A DNA stretch of 64,000 nucleotides from Roseateles sp. DAIF2 (GCF_015624425.1 NZ_CP049919.1:1426001-1490000); one strand, 5' to 3'; positions 27,209 through 36,535 are shown, numbered from the stretch's first letter. The notes: generated from the sequence alone by a model not told the origin. A program made the numbers and translations.

Positions 27209-28225
27209 ATGAAGATTTCCGTACTTGGTGCCGGCGCCTGGGGCACGGCACTGGCGATCCAGGCCGCCGCGCGCCACGAGGTGCTTCTGTGGGCGCGCGA
27301 CGCCGAGGCTTGCGCGCAGATGCAGGCCACGCGCCGCAATACCCGCTACCTGCCCGAGACCGAGCTGCCCCCCGGGCTGTTGCTTGGGCATGACTTCGAC
27401 GCCGCGCTCGAGCATGGCCGCGCGGGCCTGTTCATCGTCGCCACGCCGATGGCGGCGCTGCGCGAGACCCTGGCCCGGTTGCCGGACGGCGCCCGCGTGC
27501 TGTGGCTGTGCAAGGGCTTCGAGGCCGGTACCGGCCTGCTGGGCCATCAGATCGCCAGCGCGGTGCAGCCGCGGCTGGCCGCGGGCATCCTGTCCGGGCC
27601 CAGCTTCGCGCAGGAGGTCGCGGCCGGCCAGCCGACCGCGCTGGTCGCGGCCAGCGAGGATGCGACCCTGGCGCAGCAGGCCGTCGAGGCCTTCCACAGC
27701 GAGCGGCTGCGCGTCTACACCTCGGCCGACCCGGTCGGCGTCGAGGTCGGCGGCGCGGTCAAGAACGTGATGGCGATCGCGGTCGGCATCGCCGACGGCC
27801 TGCGCCAGCGCGCCGAGCAGGCGGGCTGTGCCGGCGATGCGCCGGGCCTGAACGCGCGCGCCGCGCTGATCACGCGCGGCCTGGCCGAGATGATGCGGCT
27901 GGGCCAGGCGCTGGGCGCGCGCAGCGAGACCTTCATGGGCCTCTCCGGCATGGGCGACCTGGTGCTGACCGCCACCGGCGACCTCTCGCGCAACCGCCAG
28001 GTCGGCCTGGGCCTGGCCGCGGACAAGCCGCTGGCGCAGATCCTGACCGAGCTGGGCCATGTGGCCGAGGGTGTCTACAGCGCGCCCACGGTGCTGGCGC
28101 GCGCCCGGGCGCTGGGCGTGGACATGCCGATCGCGGCCGCGGTGGTGGAGGTGCTGGAAGGGCGCCTGAGCCCGGTGGCGGCCGTTGATTTGCTGATGAG
28201 CCGCGAATCCCGCGCCGAACATTGA
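27209..28225 (+). CDS. gpsA: NAD(P)H-dependent glycerol-3-phosphate dehydrogenase
   Basis: 338 residues from the ATG at 27209 ([18 protein letters not shown], nucleotide-binding GAGAWG). An upstream TTG at 27185 in frame is less likely. Other motifs: [61 protein letters not shown] (catalytic Lys), [14 protein letters not shown] and [19 protein letters not shown]. It makes sn-glycerol-3-phosphate for phospholipids. It lies between the secB terminator and a Bug receptor gene. Confidence 0.96.
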   Translation: MKISVLGAGAWGTALAIQAAARHEVLLWARDAEACAQMQATRRNTRYLPETELPPGLLLGHDFDAALEHGRAGLFIVATPMAALRETLARLPDGARVLWLCKGFEAGTGLLGHQIASAVQPRLAAGILSGPSFAQEVAAGQPTALVAASEDATLAQQAVEAFHSERLRVYTSADPVGVEVGGAVKNVMAIAVGIADGLRQRAEQAGCAGDAPGLNARAALITRGLAEMMRLGQALGARSETFMGLSGMGDLVLTATGDLSRNRQVGLGLAADKPLAQILTELGHVAEGVYSAPTVLARARALGVDMPIAAAVVEVLEGRLSPVAAVDLLMSRESRAEH

Positions 28226-28245
28226 TTCCAACGGAGACCTCGAAC

Positions 28246-29208
28246 ATGCAACGCCGTTCCCTGCTGCAGGCCTCGCTGCTTGCGCTGCCGCTGCCCGCCC
28301 TGGCCCAGGCCTGGCCCGCGCGGCCGATCAAGCTGGTCGTGCCCTTCCCGGGTGGCAGCTCGCCGGACATCATCGCGCGCGCGGTGGCCGAGCCGCTGGG
28401 CCAGGCCCTGGGCCAGAGCATCGTGATCCTGAACCAGCCCGGCGCCGGCGGCAATATCGGCACCGGCGCGGTGGCCAAGGCCGAGCCGGATGGCTACACC
28501 CTGCTGTTCACGATCCAGGGCCCTCTGGTGACCGCGCCGCTGCTGGCCAAGCATCTGCCCTATGACCCGGTCAAGGAGTTGCAGCCGGTCGGCCTGGTTG
28601 CGAGCAGCCCGAACGTGCTGGTGGTCGACCCCAAGCTGGGCGCCAACAGCCTGGCCGACTTCGTGCGCATCGCCAAGGCGGGCCAGGGGCGATTGAATTA
28701 CGGCAGCGTCGGCAACGGCAGCGCCGCACATCTGGCGATGGAGTCCTTCAAGACCCGCGCCGGCATCGATCTGGCCCATGTGCCCTACCAGGGCTTCCCG
28801 CAGGTGGTGAACGCGATCCTGGCCGGCCAGGTGCAGGCCGGCTTTATGGTGCCGGGCATCGCGATGGGCCAGGTCCGCGCCGGCAAGCTGAAGGCGCTGG
28901 GTGTCACCAGCCTGGGCCGGGTCGGCTCGCTGCCGGAGCTGCCGACCTTTGCCGAGCAGGGCTATGCGGGCTTCGAGGCAATCTCCTGGCAGGCCATGCT
29001 GGCACCGGCGAAGACGCCTGCGGCCATCGTGCAGCGCCTCTCGACCGAGCTGGTGAAGGTGATCAAGAGCGACGAGGTGCGTACCAAGATGCTGAACCAG
29101 TTCTTCAGCGCCAGCGCCTCGACGCCCGACGCGCTGGCCGCGCTGATGAAGAGCGAGCGCGAGCGCTGGGGACAGATGATCAAGGCCGCTGGCGTCCAGC
29201 CGGAGTAA
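28246..29208 (+). CDS. Bug/TctC-type tripartite tricarboxylate transporter receptor
   Basis: 320 residues from the ATG at 28246, with GGAGAC 9 bases upstream. A short signal (RSLLQASLLALPLPALAQ) precedes the family pattern WPARPIKLVVPFPGGSSPDI, AGGNIGTGAVAKAEPDGYTL, NYGSVGNGSAAHLAMESF, HVPYQGFPQVVNAILAGQV. These are periplasmic substrate-binding proteins, hugely expanded in Burkholderiales; no tctA/tctB transporter genes are adjacent, so this is an orphan receptor of unknown ligand. Confidence 0.93.
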   Translation: MQRRSLLQASLLALPLPALAQAWPARPIKLVVPFPGGSSPDIIARAVAEPLGQALGQSIVILNQPGAGGNIGTGAVAKAEPDGYTLLFTIQGPLVTAPLLAKHLPYDPVKELQPVGLVASSPNVLVVDPKLGANSLADFVRIAKAGQGRLNYGSVGNGSAAHLAMESFKTRAGIDLAHVPYQGFPQVVNAILAGQVQAGFMVPGIAMGQVRAGKLKALGVTSLGRVGSLPELPTFAEQGYAGFEAISWQAMLAPAKTPAAIVQRLSTELVKVIKSDEVRTKMLNQFFSASASTPDALAALMKSERERWGQMIKAAGVQPE

Positions 29209-29213
29209 AAACC

Positions 29214-29687
29214 TCAGACGGCGCCGGCGTAGCCGTTCTGGCGCCAGGCCTCGAACACCGCGACGGCGACGCTGTTGCTGAGGTTCAGGCTGCGCTGCTC
29301 GGGGCGCATCGGCAGGCGCACGCGCTGCGCCTCGGGGAAGAAGCCGTCGCGCAGCGCCGGCGGCAGGCCGGCGGTCTCGGAGCCGAACACGAACCAGTCG
29401 CCGGGCCGCCAGGCGATCTCGCCGAAGGGGCGGCTGCCGCGAGTCGTGAAGGCGAACAGGCGTGCGGGGTCGGGTCTTGCCTCGGCCAGGAAGGCGGCCC
29501 AGTCGGCATGGCGCAGCACCGGCGTGTACTCGTGATAGTCCAGACCGGCGCGCTGCAGCAGCTTGTCTTCCATCGAGAAGCCCAGCGGCTCGATCAGGTG
29601 CAGGCTGCAGCCGGTGTTGGCCGCGAGGCGGATCACGTTGCCGGTGTTGGGCGGGATTTCCGGGTGGACCAGGACGATGTTGAACAT
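29214..29687 (-). CDS. trmL: tRNA (cytidine(34)-2'-O)-methyltransferase TrmL
   Basis: 157 residues. SPOUT-family motifs: MFNIVLVHPEIPPNTGNVIR, CSLHLIEPLGFSMEDKLLQR, FVFGSETAGLP (knot), RLPMRPEQRSLNLSNSVAVA (knot/SAM site). It methylates the wobble base of tRNA-Leu isoacceptors. It ends 5 bases from the convergent receptor gene and is followed upstream on the same strand by comF. Confidence 0.95.
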   Translation of the reverse strand: MFNIVLVHPEIPPNTGNVIRLAANTGCSLHLIEPLGFSMEDKLLQRAGLDYHEYTPVLRHADWAAFLAEARPDPARLFAFTTRGSRPFGEIAWRPGDWFVFGSETAGLPPALRDGFFPEAQRVRLPMRPEQRSLNLSNSVAVAVFEAWRQNGYAGAV

Positions 29688-29708
29688 GGGACGCAGGGCA
29701 GCAGGGGG

Positions 29709-30452
29709 TCAGTCGGAGGTGCGCGCCACCACCCAGGCCTCGACGCGCAGCACGCCGGCCTGGCGCAGCACGCGGGCCAGCTCGAACAGGGTGGCGCCGG
29801 TGGTCATCACATCGTCGAGCAGGGCCACATGGGCGCCGCGCAGGGCCGCGGCGCGGCGCGGCTCGATCGCGAAGGCGCTCCTCACGTTCGCCGCGCGCTG
29901 GCCGGGTGGCAGCTTCAGCTGGTGCGCAGTATCGCGCACGCGCAGCAGCAGGCCCGGGTCGCAGTCGAGCCGGCGCCGTCGCGCGAGGGTGCGCGCCAGC
30001 TCGAAGCTCTGGTTGTAGCCGCGCTCGCGCAGGCGCTCGGGTGCCAGCGGCACCGGCAGCAGCCAGTCGGGCGCCTCGGCCAGCGCGCTGGCCAGGGTCT
30101 GGTCGAGCCGCTCCAGCAGGGTCTCGCGCAGGTCCAGCGCCTGGTGGAACTTGTAGCGCTGCAGCAGCCGGTCCCAGGGGAAGGCGTAGTCCAGCGCCGC
30201 GATCGTGCGGTCCAGCGGCGGCGCCTCGCGCAGGCAGGCGCCGCACTTGGGCTCGCGCCGGCCGGTCAGCTCGGGCGGCAGGCGCACGCCGCAGGTCCAG
30301 CAGCGCGGCGCGGGCCGCGCGTAGCGCATCAGGCAGTCGTGGCAGACCCGCAGCTCCGACCAGCCGCGGCAGACCGCGCATTGGCCCGGGCAGCGCAGCA
30401 GCACCCGCTCGACGAGCGAGGGTTTGGAGGGGCACAGGGCGCGGCGCTCCAT
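29709..30452 (-). CDS. ComF family phosphoribosyltransferase-like protein
   Basis: 247 residues. An N-terminal zinc-ribbon-like Cys cluster (CAVCRG, CHDCLM, CWTCGV, CGACLRE) precedes a PRTase domain with LLPVPLAPERLRERGYNQSF and HVALLDDVMTTGATLFELAR. ComF/GntX proteins take part in DNA uptake during transformation in some bacteria; function in this organism is not known. It is divergent from the BioC-like methyltransferase gene with only 21 bases between starts. Confidence 0.92.
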   Translation of the reverse strand: MERRALCPSKPSLVERVLLRCPGQCAVCRGWSELRVCHDCLMRYARPAPRCWTCGVRLPPELTGRREPKCGACLREAPPLDRTIAALDYAFPWDRLLQRYKFHQALDLRETLLERLDQTLASALAEAPDWLLPVPLAPERLRERGYNQSFELARTLARRRRLDCDPGLLLRVRDTAHQLKLPPGQRAANVRSAFAIEPRRAAALRGAHVALLDDVMTTGATLFELARVLRQAGVLRVEAWVVARTSD

Positions 30453-30459
30453 GCCTCAA

Positions 30460-30465
30460 TATACT
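30460..30465 (+). promoter_or_regulatory. Candidate -10 box (TATACT) beside a start codon
   Basis: TATACT ends 8 bases before the ATG at 30474, in the 21-base gap between two divergent start codons. No good -35 is visible upstream. If used, the transcript would be leaderless. Confidence 0.3.
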
Positions 30466-30473
30466 GCCCGCCC

Positions 30474-31394
30474 ATGTCTTCCTCCGCCCCCGCGCCAGCC
30501 GTTCGCCCGCCGCATCAGCAGATCGCCCCGCCGGCCCTGACCCGGCAGCTGCGCCGCCTGGCCAGCCTCGCCGAAGCCCCCTGGCTGCATGCCGATATCG
30601 CGCGCCGCATGGCCGAGCGCCTGCCGCTGATCAAGATGCAGCCGCCGCGCGTGCTGCAATGGTCGGCCTTCCTGGGCGCCAGCGACGCCTTGTTGCGCGA
30701 GACCTATCCGAAGGCCGAGCAGCGCCGCGTCGAGCCGGTGCCGGCGCTGCGCGAGCGCAGCCGCGTCGAGCTGAAGCCGGGCTTCTGGGCCGCGCTGCGC
30801 CAGCGCGAGGCGCCGGCGGTCTGGCTGCCGACCGAGGTGGAGGCGGGCGCGGCCGAGCTGCTATGGGCCAATATGTACCTGCACCTGAGCCCGGACCCGG
30901 AGGCGCTGCTGGCGCTGTGGCACCGCGCGCTGGCGGTGGACGGCTTCGTGATGTTCTCCTGCCTGGGGCCGGACAGCTGGCGCGAGCTGCGCGAGCTGTA
31001 CGCGGCGCTGGGCTGGCCCAGCGCCGGGCCGGAATGGATCGACATGCACGATGTCGGCGACATGCTGGTGCATGCCGGCTTCGCCGACCCGGTGATGGAC
31101 CAGGAGCGCATCACCCTGACCTGGAGCGACCCGGACAAGCTGCTGGCCGACCTGCGCGCGCTGGGCGGCAATCTGTCGCCGCTGCGCCAGCCGGGGCTGC
31201 GCACGCCGGCCTGGCGGCGCCGGCTGCTGCGCGAGCTGGAACGCCTGCGCGGGCCGGACGGGCGGCTGCGCCTGAGCCTCGAGCTGGTCTACGGCCATGC
31301 CTTTAAACCCGCGCCCCGCCTGAAAGTAGCCGGGGAAACCCGCGTCTCGCTGGACCAGATGCGCGACATGGTGCGTGGGGCGTCCAAAGCCTGA
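30474..31394 (+). CDS. BioC-like SAM-dependent methyltransferase
   Basis: 306 residues from the ATG at 30474 (a long upstream frame is a shadow of comF and trmL). It contains IARRMAERLPLIKMQPPRVL, a C-terminal motif set ANMYLHLSPDPEALLALWHR and FVMFSCLGPDSWRELRELYA, and DMHDVGDMLVHAGFADPVMD, which match malonyl-ACP O-methyltransferase-type proteins (BioC). The motif I glycine loop is replaced by a Trp-rich segment (VLQWSAFLGASDALL), so SAM binding may be altered and true BioC activity is uncertain; no bio genes are adjacent. Confidence 0.75.
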   Translation: MSSSAPAPAVRPPHQQIAPPALTRQLRRLASLAEAPWLHADIARRMAERLPLIKMQPPRVLQWSAFLGASDALLRETYPKAEQRRVEPVPALRERSRVELKPGFWAALRQREAPAVWLPTEVEAGAAELLWANMYLHLSPDPEALLALWHRALAVDGFVMFSCLGPDSWRELRELYAALGWPSAGPEWIDMHDVGDMLVHAGFADPVMDQERITLTWSDPDKLLADLRALGGNLSPLRQPGLRTPAWRRRLLRELERLRGPDGRLRLSLELVYGHAFKPAPRLKVAGETRVSLDQMRDMVRGASKA

Positions 31395-31668
31395 TCAGGG
31401 CATGCACCTACGACGTGCAAAGACCACAGGGCTAGCAGGGGGTGTGGGCTAAAATCCGCGGCCGATCAGATCCCTGCCTGTTTGGCGGGAACCCGTCGTT
31501 GACCCAGGTCACGCGCCTTGCAGTCTGAGGCGAAGGGCGAATGGCACGCCGTGCGCGGCGCGCCGCTGGATCTGGTCTCGGAAGGGAACGCGAAGGATGT
31601 TGCGGCGGTGCTGCTTCGGAGCGCTGTCGCAAGGTCCATGGGCTGAATTTGAAACAGAAGTGACGACC

Positions 31669-32856
31669 ATGACGATGATGAACGCACGAGTGCATCCGCT
31701 GGGGCGCCGACTGAGCCAGCTGGCGTGGGGCCTTGGGGCCGCGCTGGCCAGCCAGGTGGCCATGGCGGTGAACGACCTGCCGGGCGGCCCGAAGGTCAAC
31801 CAGCTGAATCTTCACGAGCCTGTCACGCGCATCGCCGCGGAACAGATGTGGCTGCACAACATGATGCTGGTCATCTGTCTGGCCATCTTCGTCGCCGTGT
31901 TCGGCGTCATGTTCTATTCGATCTTCAAGCACCGCAAGAGCAAGGGCGCGGTGCCGGCCACCTTCCATGAAAGCGTCTCGGTCGAGATCGCCTGGACCGT
32001 CGTGCCCTTCATCATCGTGATCCTGATGGCCCTGCCGGCCACCAAGGTGGTGGTCGCGATGAAGGACACCACCAATGCCGACGTCACGATCAAGGCGACC
32101 GGCTACCAGTGGAAATGGGGCTACGACTACCTGAAGGGCGAGGGCGAGGGCATCGGCTTCCTGGCCACGCTGGACACCGCGCAGCGCGAGATGTCCGATT
32201 CGGGCAAGCCCGAGGCGGTCGACAACTACCTGCTGAAGGTGGACAACCCGCTGGTCGTGCCGGTCAACAAGAAGGTGCGCATCATCACCACCGCCAACGA
32301 CGTGATCCACGCCTGGATGGTGCCGGCCTTCGGCGTCAAGCAGGATGCGATCCCCGGCTTCGTGCGCGACACCTGGTTCAAGGCCGAGAAGATCGGCGAC
32401 TACTACGGCCAATGCGCCGAGCTGTGCGGCAAGGAACACGCCTACATGCCGATCCATGTGAAGGTGGTCTCGGCCGAGGACTACAGCAAGTGGGTCGACG
32501 GCAAGAAGAAGGAAATGGCCGCCAAGGCCGATGATCCGAGCAAGGTCTGGGAGCTGGCGGCCCTGGTGGCGCGCGGCGAGAAGGTCTATGCCGCCAACTG
32601 CGCCGCCTGCCACAAGGCCGACGGCACCGGCGCCGGCCCGATCAAGCGCCTGGACGCCTCGCCGATCGTGCTGTCCGACGACAAGAGCAAGCAGATCCAG
32701 GTGGTGCTGCACGGCGCCGCCAACGGCGCGATGCCGGCCTGGAAGCAGCTCTCCGACACCGAGATCGCCGCCGTGATCACCTACACGAAGAACAGCTGGA
32801 CGAACAAGACCGGCCAGATCGTGCAGCCGGCCGAGATCGTCGCCGCCCGCAAGTAA
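31669..32856 (+). CDS. coxB: Cytochrome c oxidase subunit II with fused cytochrome c domain
   Basis: 395 residues from the ATG at 31669 ([12 protein letters not shown]). The frame runs upstream to 31597. A signal segment, two TM helices ([38 protein letters not shown]), then the CuA cupredoxin domain ending [20 protein letters not shown] with both Cys, Glu, His and Met ligands. A C-terminal class I cytochrome c domain carries the CAACH heme motif near residue 310 and the axial-Met region GAMPAW. This makes the enzyme caa3-like. A 274-base leader region lies upstream, with a TAAAAT at 31450-31455 as possible -10. It starts the oxidase operon. Confidence 0.96.
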   Translation: MTMMNARVHPLGRRLSQLAWGLGAALASQVAMAVNDLPGGPKVNQLNLHEPVTRIAAEQMWLHNMMLVICLAIFVAVFGVMFYSIFKHRKSKGAVPATFHESVSVEIAWTVVPFIIVILMALPATKVVVAMKDTTNADVTIKATGYQWKWGYDYLKGEGEGIGFLATLDTAQREMSDSGKPEAVDNYLLKVDNPLVVPVNKKVRIITTANDVIHAWMVPAFGVKQDAIPGFVRDTWFKAEKIGDYYGQCAELCGKEHAYMPIHVKVVSAEDYSKWVDGKKKEMAAKADDPSKVWELAALVARGEKVYAANCAACHKADGTGAGPIKRLDASPIVLSDDKSKQIQVVLHGAANGAMPAWKQLSDTEIAAVITYTKNSWTNKTGQIVQPAEIVAARK

Positions 32857-32881
32857 GTCAGGACGTCACAAAGGATCAATG

Positions 32882-34513
32882 ATGAGTGCAGTGCTGGATC
32901 ACCACGGTCATGACGCCCATGGCCATGGTCACGACGATCACCACCATGCCCCCACCGGCTGGCGCCGCTGGGTGTTCGCCACCAACCACAAGGACATCGG
33001 GACCCTGTACCTGCTGTTCTCGTTCACGATGCTGATGATCGGTGGCGTGCTGGCGCTGGGCATCCGCGCCGAGCTGTTCCAGCCCGGCCTGCAGTTCGTG
33101 AACCCCGAGCTGTTCAACCAGCTGACCACGATGCATGGCCTGATCATGGTGTTCGGCGCCATCATGCCGGCCTTCGTTGGCTTCGCGAACTGGATGATCC
33201 CGCTGCAGATCGGCGCGTCCGACATGGCCTTCGCGCGGATGAACAACTTCAGCTTCTGGCTGATGATCCCGGCCGCGATCATGCTGGTGGCTTCGTTCTT
33301 CATGCCCGGCGGCGCACCCGCTGCGGGCTGGACGCTGTACGCGCCGCTGACCCTGCAGATGGGCCCCTCGATGGATGCCGGCATCTTTGCGATGCACATC
33401 CTCGGCGCCTCGTCGATCATGGGCTCGATCAACATCATCGTCACCATCCTGAACATGCGCGCCCCGGGCATGACCCTGATGAAGATGCCGATGTTCGCCT
33501 GGACCTGGCTGATCACCGCCTATCTGCTGATCGCGGTGATGCCCGTGCTGGCGGGCGCCATCACGATGACCCTGACCGACCGTCACTTCGGCACCAGCTT
33601 CTTCAGCCCGGCCGGCGGCGGTGACCCGATCATGTACCAGCACATCTTCTGGTTCTTCGGTCACCCCGAGGTCTACATCATGATCCTGCCGGCCTTCGGC
33701 ATCGTCAGCCAGATCGTGCCGGCCTTCGCCCGCAAGCGCCTGTTCGGCTACGCCTCGATGGTGTATGCGACCGCCTCGATCGCGATCCTGTCGTTTATTG
33801 TGTGGGCGCATCACATGTTCGCCACCGGCATGCCGGTGACGGGCCAGCTGTTCTTCATGTACGCGACCATGCTGATCGCGGTGCCCACCGGCGTGAAGAT
33901 CTTCAACTGGCTGGCCACGATGTGGCGCGGCTCGATGAGCTTCGAGGTCCCGATGCTGTGGGCCGTGGGCTTCATCTTCGTGTTCACGATGGGTGGCTTC
34001 ACCGGTCTGATCCTGGCGATGGCGCCGATCGACATCCAGGTGCAGGACACCTACTACGTCGTCGCCCATTTCCACTATGTGCTGGTGGCCGGCTCGCTGT
34101 TCTCGATGTTCGCGGGCGTCTACTACTGGGCACCGAAGTGGACCGGCGTGATGTTCTCGGAGACGCGCGGCAAGATCCATTTCTGGGGCTCGCTGATCAC
34201 CTTCAACATCACCTTCTTCCCGATGCACTTCCTCGGCCTGGCCGGCATGCCGCGCCGCTACGCCGACTACTCGATGCAGTACGCGGACTTCAACGCGATC
34301 GCCTCGATCGGCGCCTTCGGCTTCGGCCTGATGCAGGTCTACTTCTTCCTGTGCGTCGTCGTGCCGATGATGCGCGGCAAGGGCGAGAAGGCCCCGCAGA
34401 AGCCCTGGGAGGCCGCCGAGGGCCTGGAATGGGAAGTGCCGTCGCCGGCCCCGTTCCACACCTTCGAGAACCCGCCCAAGCTGGATGTGACGGCCACCAA
34501 GGTCATCGGCTGA
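32882..34513 (+). CDS. coxA: Cytochrome c oxidase subunit I
   Basis: 543-544 residues, aa3-type heme-copper oxidase. Tandem ATGs at 32879 and 32882 follow an AAGGATC ribosome site. Key motifs: [24 protein letters not shown] (heme a His), [17 protein letters not shown] (CuB His with cross-linked Tyr), FIVWAHHMF (CuB His pair), and VVAHFHYVL (heme a/a3 His). Twelve TM helices can be traced. The N-terminus is unusually His/Asp-rich (about ten His in the first 25 residues), a feature seen in several betaproteobacterial CoxA proteins. Catalyses reduction of oxygen to water with proton pumping. Confidence 0.98.
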   Translation: MSAVLDHHGHDAHGHGHDDHHHAPTGWRRWVFATNHKDIGTLYLLFSFTMLMIGGVLALGIRAELFQPGLQFVNPELFNQLTTMHGLIMVFGAIMPAFVGFANWMIPLQIGASDMAFARMNNFSFWLMIPAAIMLVASFFMPGGAPAAGWTLYAPLTLQMGPSMDAGIFAMHILGASSIMGSINIIVTILNMRAPGMTLMKMPMFAWTWLITAYLLIAVMPVLAGAITMTLTDRHFGTSFFSPAGGGDPIMYQHIFWFFGHPEVYIMILPAFGIVSQIVPAFARKRLFGYASMVYATASIAILSFIVWAHHMFATGMPVTGQLFFMYATMLIAVPTGVKIFNWLATMWRGSMSFEVPMLWAVGFIFVFTMGGFTGLILAMAPIDIQVQDTYYVVAHFHYVLVAGSLFSMFAGVYYWAPKWTGVMFSETRGKIHFWGSLITFNITFFPMHFLGLAGMPRRYADYSMQYADFNAIASIGAFGFGLMQVYFFLCVVVPMMRGKGEKAPQKPWEAAEGLEWEVPSPAPFHTFENPPKLDVTATKVIG

Positions 34514-34523
34514 GGACGCGGCG

Positions 34524-34640
34524 ATGCACCCCAATCCGCAGCAACGCAAGAGCAACCGGCGCCTGGGCCTGATCCTGGCCTCGGTGGCGGCGATGTTCGC
34601 GATCGGCTTCATGGCCAAGATCGCCCTGCTGGGCGGCTGA
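34524..34640 (+). CDS. Cytochrome oxidase small assembly protein (38 aa)
   Basis: A small gene below the size of most ORF calls: MHPNPQQRKSNRRLGLILA, then a single TM helix with AAMFAIGFMAKIALLGG and stop at 34638-34640. It starts 10 bases after coxA, with GAGGACGCGG upstream, and ends 5 bases before ctaG. A similar Arg/Lys-rich start plus one TM segment between coxA and ctaG is a common arrangement in Burkholderiales (cytochrome oxidase small assembly protein). A role in CuB insertion with CtaG is inferred from position. Confidence 0.8.
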   Translation: MHPNPQQRKSNRRLGLILASVAAMFAIGFMAKIALLGG

Positions 34641-34645
34641 AGACG

Positions 34646-35257
34646 ATGAGCGACAAGAGCCGCTGGACCCTGTCGCGCGCGCTGCGCCGCGAGAACCGGC
34701 TGATGGTGGGCAAGCTCGCCGTGGTCGTGCTGCTGATGTTCGGCTTCGGCTATGCGATGGTGCCGCTGTACAACGCCATCTGCTCGGCGCTGGGCATCAA
34801 CGTGCTGTCGCTTTCCGAGCGCCAGCATGCGGTCAAGGCCAGCGATCTGAAGAACACCCAGATCGACTACAGCCGCAAGATCACGATCGAGTTCGATGCC
34901 AATGCGCGCGGCCCCTGGGAGTTCAAGCCCGCGCTGAACCACCTGGAGGTGCATCCGGGCGAGCTCGCGACCGTGATGTACGAGTTCCGCAATGTGCAGC
35001 TCAAGGTGATGTCGGCCCAGGCCATCCCCAGCTATGCCCCGAAGCAGGCCACGGCCCACTTCAACAAGCTGGAATGTTTCTGCTTCAACGAGTACACCCT
35101 GCAGCCGGGCGAGACCAAGGAATGGCCGGTGGTCTTCGTGATCGACCCCAAGCTGCCCAAGGACGTCAAGACCATCACCCTGTCCTATACCTTCTTCGAG
35201 GTGGCGGGCAAGGGCCAGAAGCAGGCGGTGTTGATGAAGGCGGAGCCCAAGCTATGA
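34646..35257 (+). CDS. ctaG: Cytochrome c oxidase assembly protein CtaG (Cox11 family)
   Basis: 203 residues. One N-terminal TM helix (VGKLAVVVLLMFGFGYAMVP) precedes a periplasmic Ig-like domain with the copper-binding CFCF motif (LECFCFNEYTL) and PGETKEWPVVFVIDPKLP. It delivers copper to the CuB site of subunit I. It follows the small assembly ORF by 5 bases and overlaps the DUF2970 gene by 4 bases. Confidence 0.97.
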   Translation: MSDKSRWTLSRALRRENRLMVGKLAVVVLLMFGFGYAMVPLYNAICSALGINVLSLSERQHAVKASDLKNTQIDYSRKITIEFDANARGPWEFKPALNHLEVHPGELATVMYEFRNVQLKVMSAQAIPSYAPKQATAHFNKLECFCFNEYTLQPGETKEWPVVFVIDPKLPKDVKTITLSYTFFEVAGKGQKQAVLMKAEPKL

Positions 35258-35511
35258 GCGACGAGGGCCGCGACAAGGCGGGACAGGATCTGAAGGACGC
35301 ATCGGCCCGGCCGGTGTCCTTCTTGCAGACGGTCAAGGCGATCGCCTGGGCCTTCTTCGGCGTGCGTCGCGGCGCCGACTATGACAAGGATGTGGCCAAG
35401 CTGAACCCGGTGCATGTGATCATCGCCGGGGTCATCGGGGCCGCGCTGTTCGTGCTGGTGCTGGTGCTGCTGGTCAACTGGGTGATCGGCAGCGGCGTCG
35501 CCGGCGGCTGA
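35254..35511 (+). CDS. DUF2970 domain membrane protein
   Basis: 85 residues: a cytoplasmic start, then the DUF2970 pattern SFLQTVKAIAWAFFGVRRGA, DYDKDVAKLNPVHVIIAGVI, and one TM helix (AALFVLVLVLLVNWVIG). It overlaps ctaG by 4 bases and precedes coxC, the usual position in Burkholderiales oxidase operons. Function unknown, presumably tied to oxidase assembly. Confidence 0.88.
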   Translation: MSDEGRDKAGQDLKDASARPVSFLQTVKAIAWAFFGVRRGADYDKDVAKLNPVHVIIAGVIGAALFVLVLVLLVNWVIGSGVAGG

Positions 35512-35559
35512 ACGGGTTCAATCGAGCAGGACTGATAGATTTAGTTCGAGGAGAAAGAG

Positions 35560-36444
35560 ATGTCGGCAGCAACTCCCCACGGAGCTACCCCTTACTACTT
35601 CGTACCCGGACCCTCGCGGCATCCGGTGATGGCCGCCATCGGCCTGTTCTTCGTCATCCTCGGCGCCGGCCAGTGGATCAACGGCCACCAGTGGGGCGCC
35701 TACTCGCTGGCCTTCGGCCTGCTGTGGTGGGCCTTCGTGCTGAAGCAATGGTTCGGCGACGCGATCCACGAGAGCGAGAGCGGCCTGTACAGCGACCGCA
35801 TCGATGTCTCCTTCCGCTGGAGCATGGGCTGGTTCATCTTCTCGGAGGTGATGTTCTTCGCCGCCTTCTTCGGTGCGTTGTACTGGGCCCGCGTGCACTC
35901 GGTGCCGAGCCTGGGCAGCCTGGAGAACGCGCTGCTGTGGCCCGACTTCAAGGCCCTGTGGCCCAGCGTCGCGGCCGGCGCCACCGCCGCCCCGGCCGGC
36001 ACCGTCGAGCCCTTCCAGACCATGGGCCCCTGGCCGCTGCCGACCATCAACACGGCCCTGCTGCTGACCTCGGGCGTGACCCTGACGATCGCCCACCATG
36101 CGCTGATCGCCGGCAACCGCGGCAAGACCATCGCCTTTATGTGGATGACCGTGCTGCTGGGCATCGTCTTCCTGTTCGTGCAGGGCTACGAGTACATGCA
36201 CGCCTACCGCGACCTGAACCTCAAGCTCAGCTCCGGCGTGTTCGGCTCGACCTTCTTCATGCTGACCGGCTTCCACGGCTTCCACGTGTTCGTCGGCATG
36301 CTGATGCTGCTGTTCATCACCCTGCGCCTGCACAAGGGCCACTTCAGCGCCGACCGCCATTTCGGCTTCGAGGGCGCGGCCTGGTACTGGCACTTCGTCG
36401 ACGTGGTCTGGCTCGGCCTGTACGTCGTCGTCTACTGGATGTGA
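35560..36444 (+). CDS. coxC: Cytochrome c oxidase subunit III
   Basis: 294 residues, seven TM helices. Motifs: YYFVPGPSRHPVMAAIGLFF, FIFSEVMFFAAFFGALYW, TLTIAHHALIAGNR, FLFVQGYEYMHAYRDL, FFMLTGFHGFHVFVGMLML, and the terminal WYWHFVDVVWLGLYVVVYW. GAGGAGAAAGAG precedes the ATG at about 7 bases, a strong ribosome site. It ends the oxidase operon before a repeat element and a terminator. Confidence 0.98.
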   Translation: MSAATPHGATPYYFVPGPSRHPVMAAIGLFFVILGAGQWINGHQWGAYSLAFGLLWWAFVLKQWFGDAIHESESGLYSDRIDVSFRWSMGWFIFSEVMFFAAFFGALYWARVHSVPSLGSLENALLWPDFKALWPSVAAGATAAPAGTVEPFQTMGPWPLPTINTALLLTSGVTLTIAHHALIAGNRGKTIAFMWMTVLLGIVFLFVQGYEYMHAYRDLNLKLSSGVFGSTFFMLTGFHGFHVFVGMLMLLFITLRLHKGHFSADRHFGFEGAAWYWHFVDVVWLGLYVVVYWM

Positions 36445-36455
36445 GGACGGCCCAC

Positions 36456-36535
36456 CCCCTACCGGCTGCGCCGGCCCCTCAAGGGGGCACACCCGCAGGC
36501 CCGGCAAAGCCGGATCCTCGGGTGTCGCTGGGGGA
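36456..36535. repeat. Palindromic intergenic repeat, Burkholderiales type
   Basis: About 80 bases immediately after coxC hold a string of inverted repeats: CCGGC-TGC-GCCGG, CCCCTC-AAGGGG, and an outer ACACCCG (36489-36495) with CGGGTGT (36519-36525) enclosing CCGGC-AAA-GCCGG. This layout (ACCGGCTGCGCCGGCCCCTC and onward) is one I recognise as a dispersed intergenic element in Comamonadaceae-type genomes. Only one copy is present in this window, so its repetitive nature is from memory rather than shown here. Confidence 0.55.

Noticed and set aside
28075..30459. Minus-strand frame of about 790 residues across gpsA, the Bug receptor and trmL
   Set aside because: It lies opposite or out of phase with four well-supported genes and has no recognisable domain.
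32876..35059. Minus-strand frame of 727 residues over coxA and ctaG
   Set aside because: Antisense shadow of strongly conserved oxidase genes; His/Asp/Gln-rich nonsense composition.
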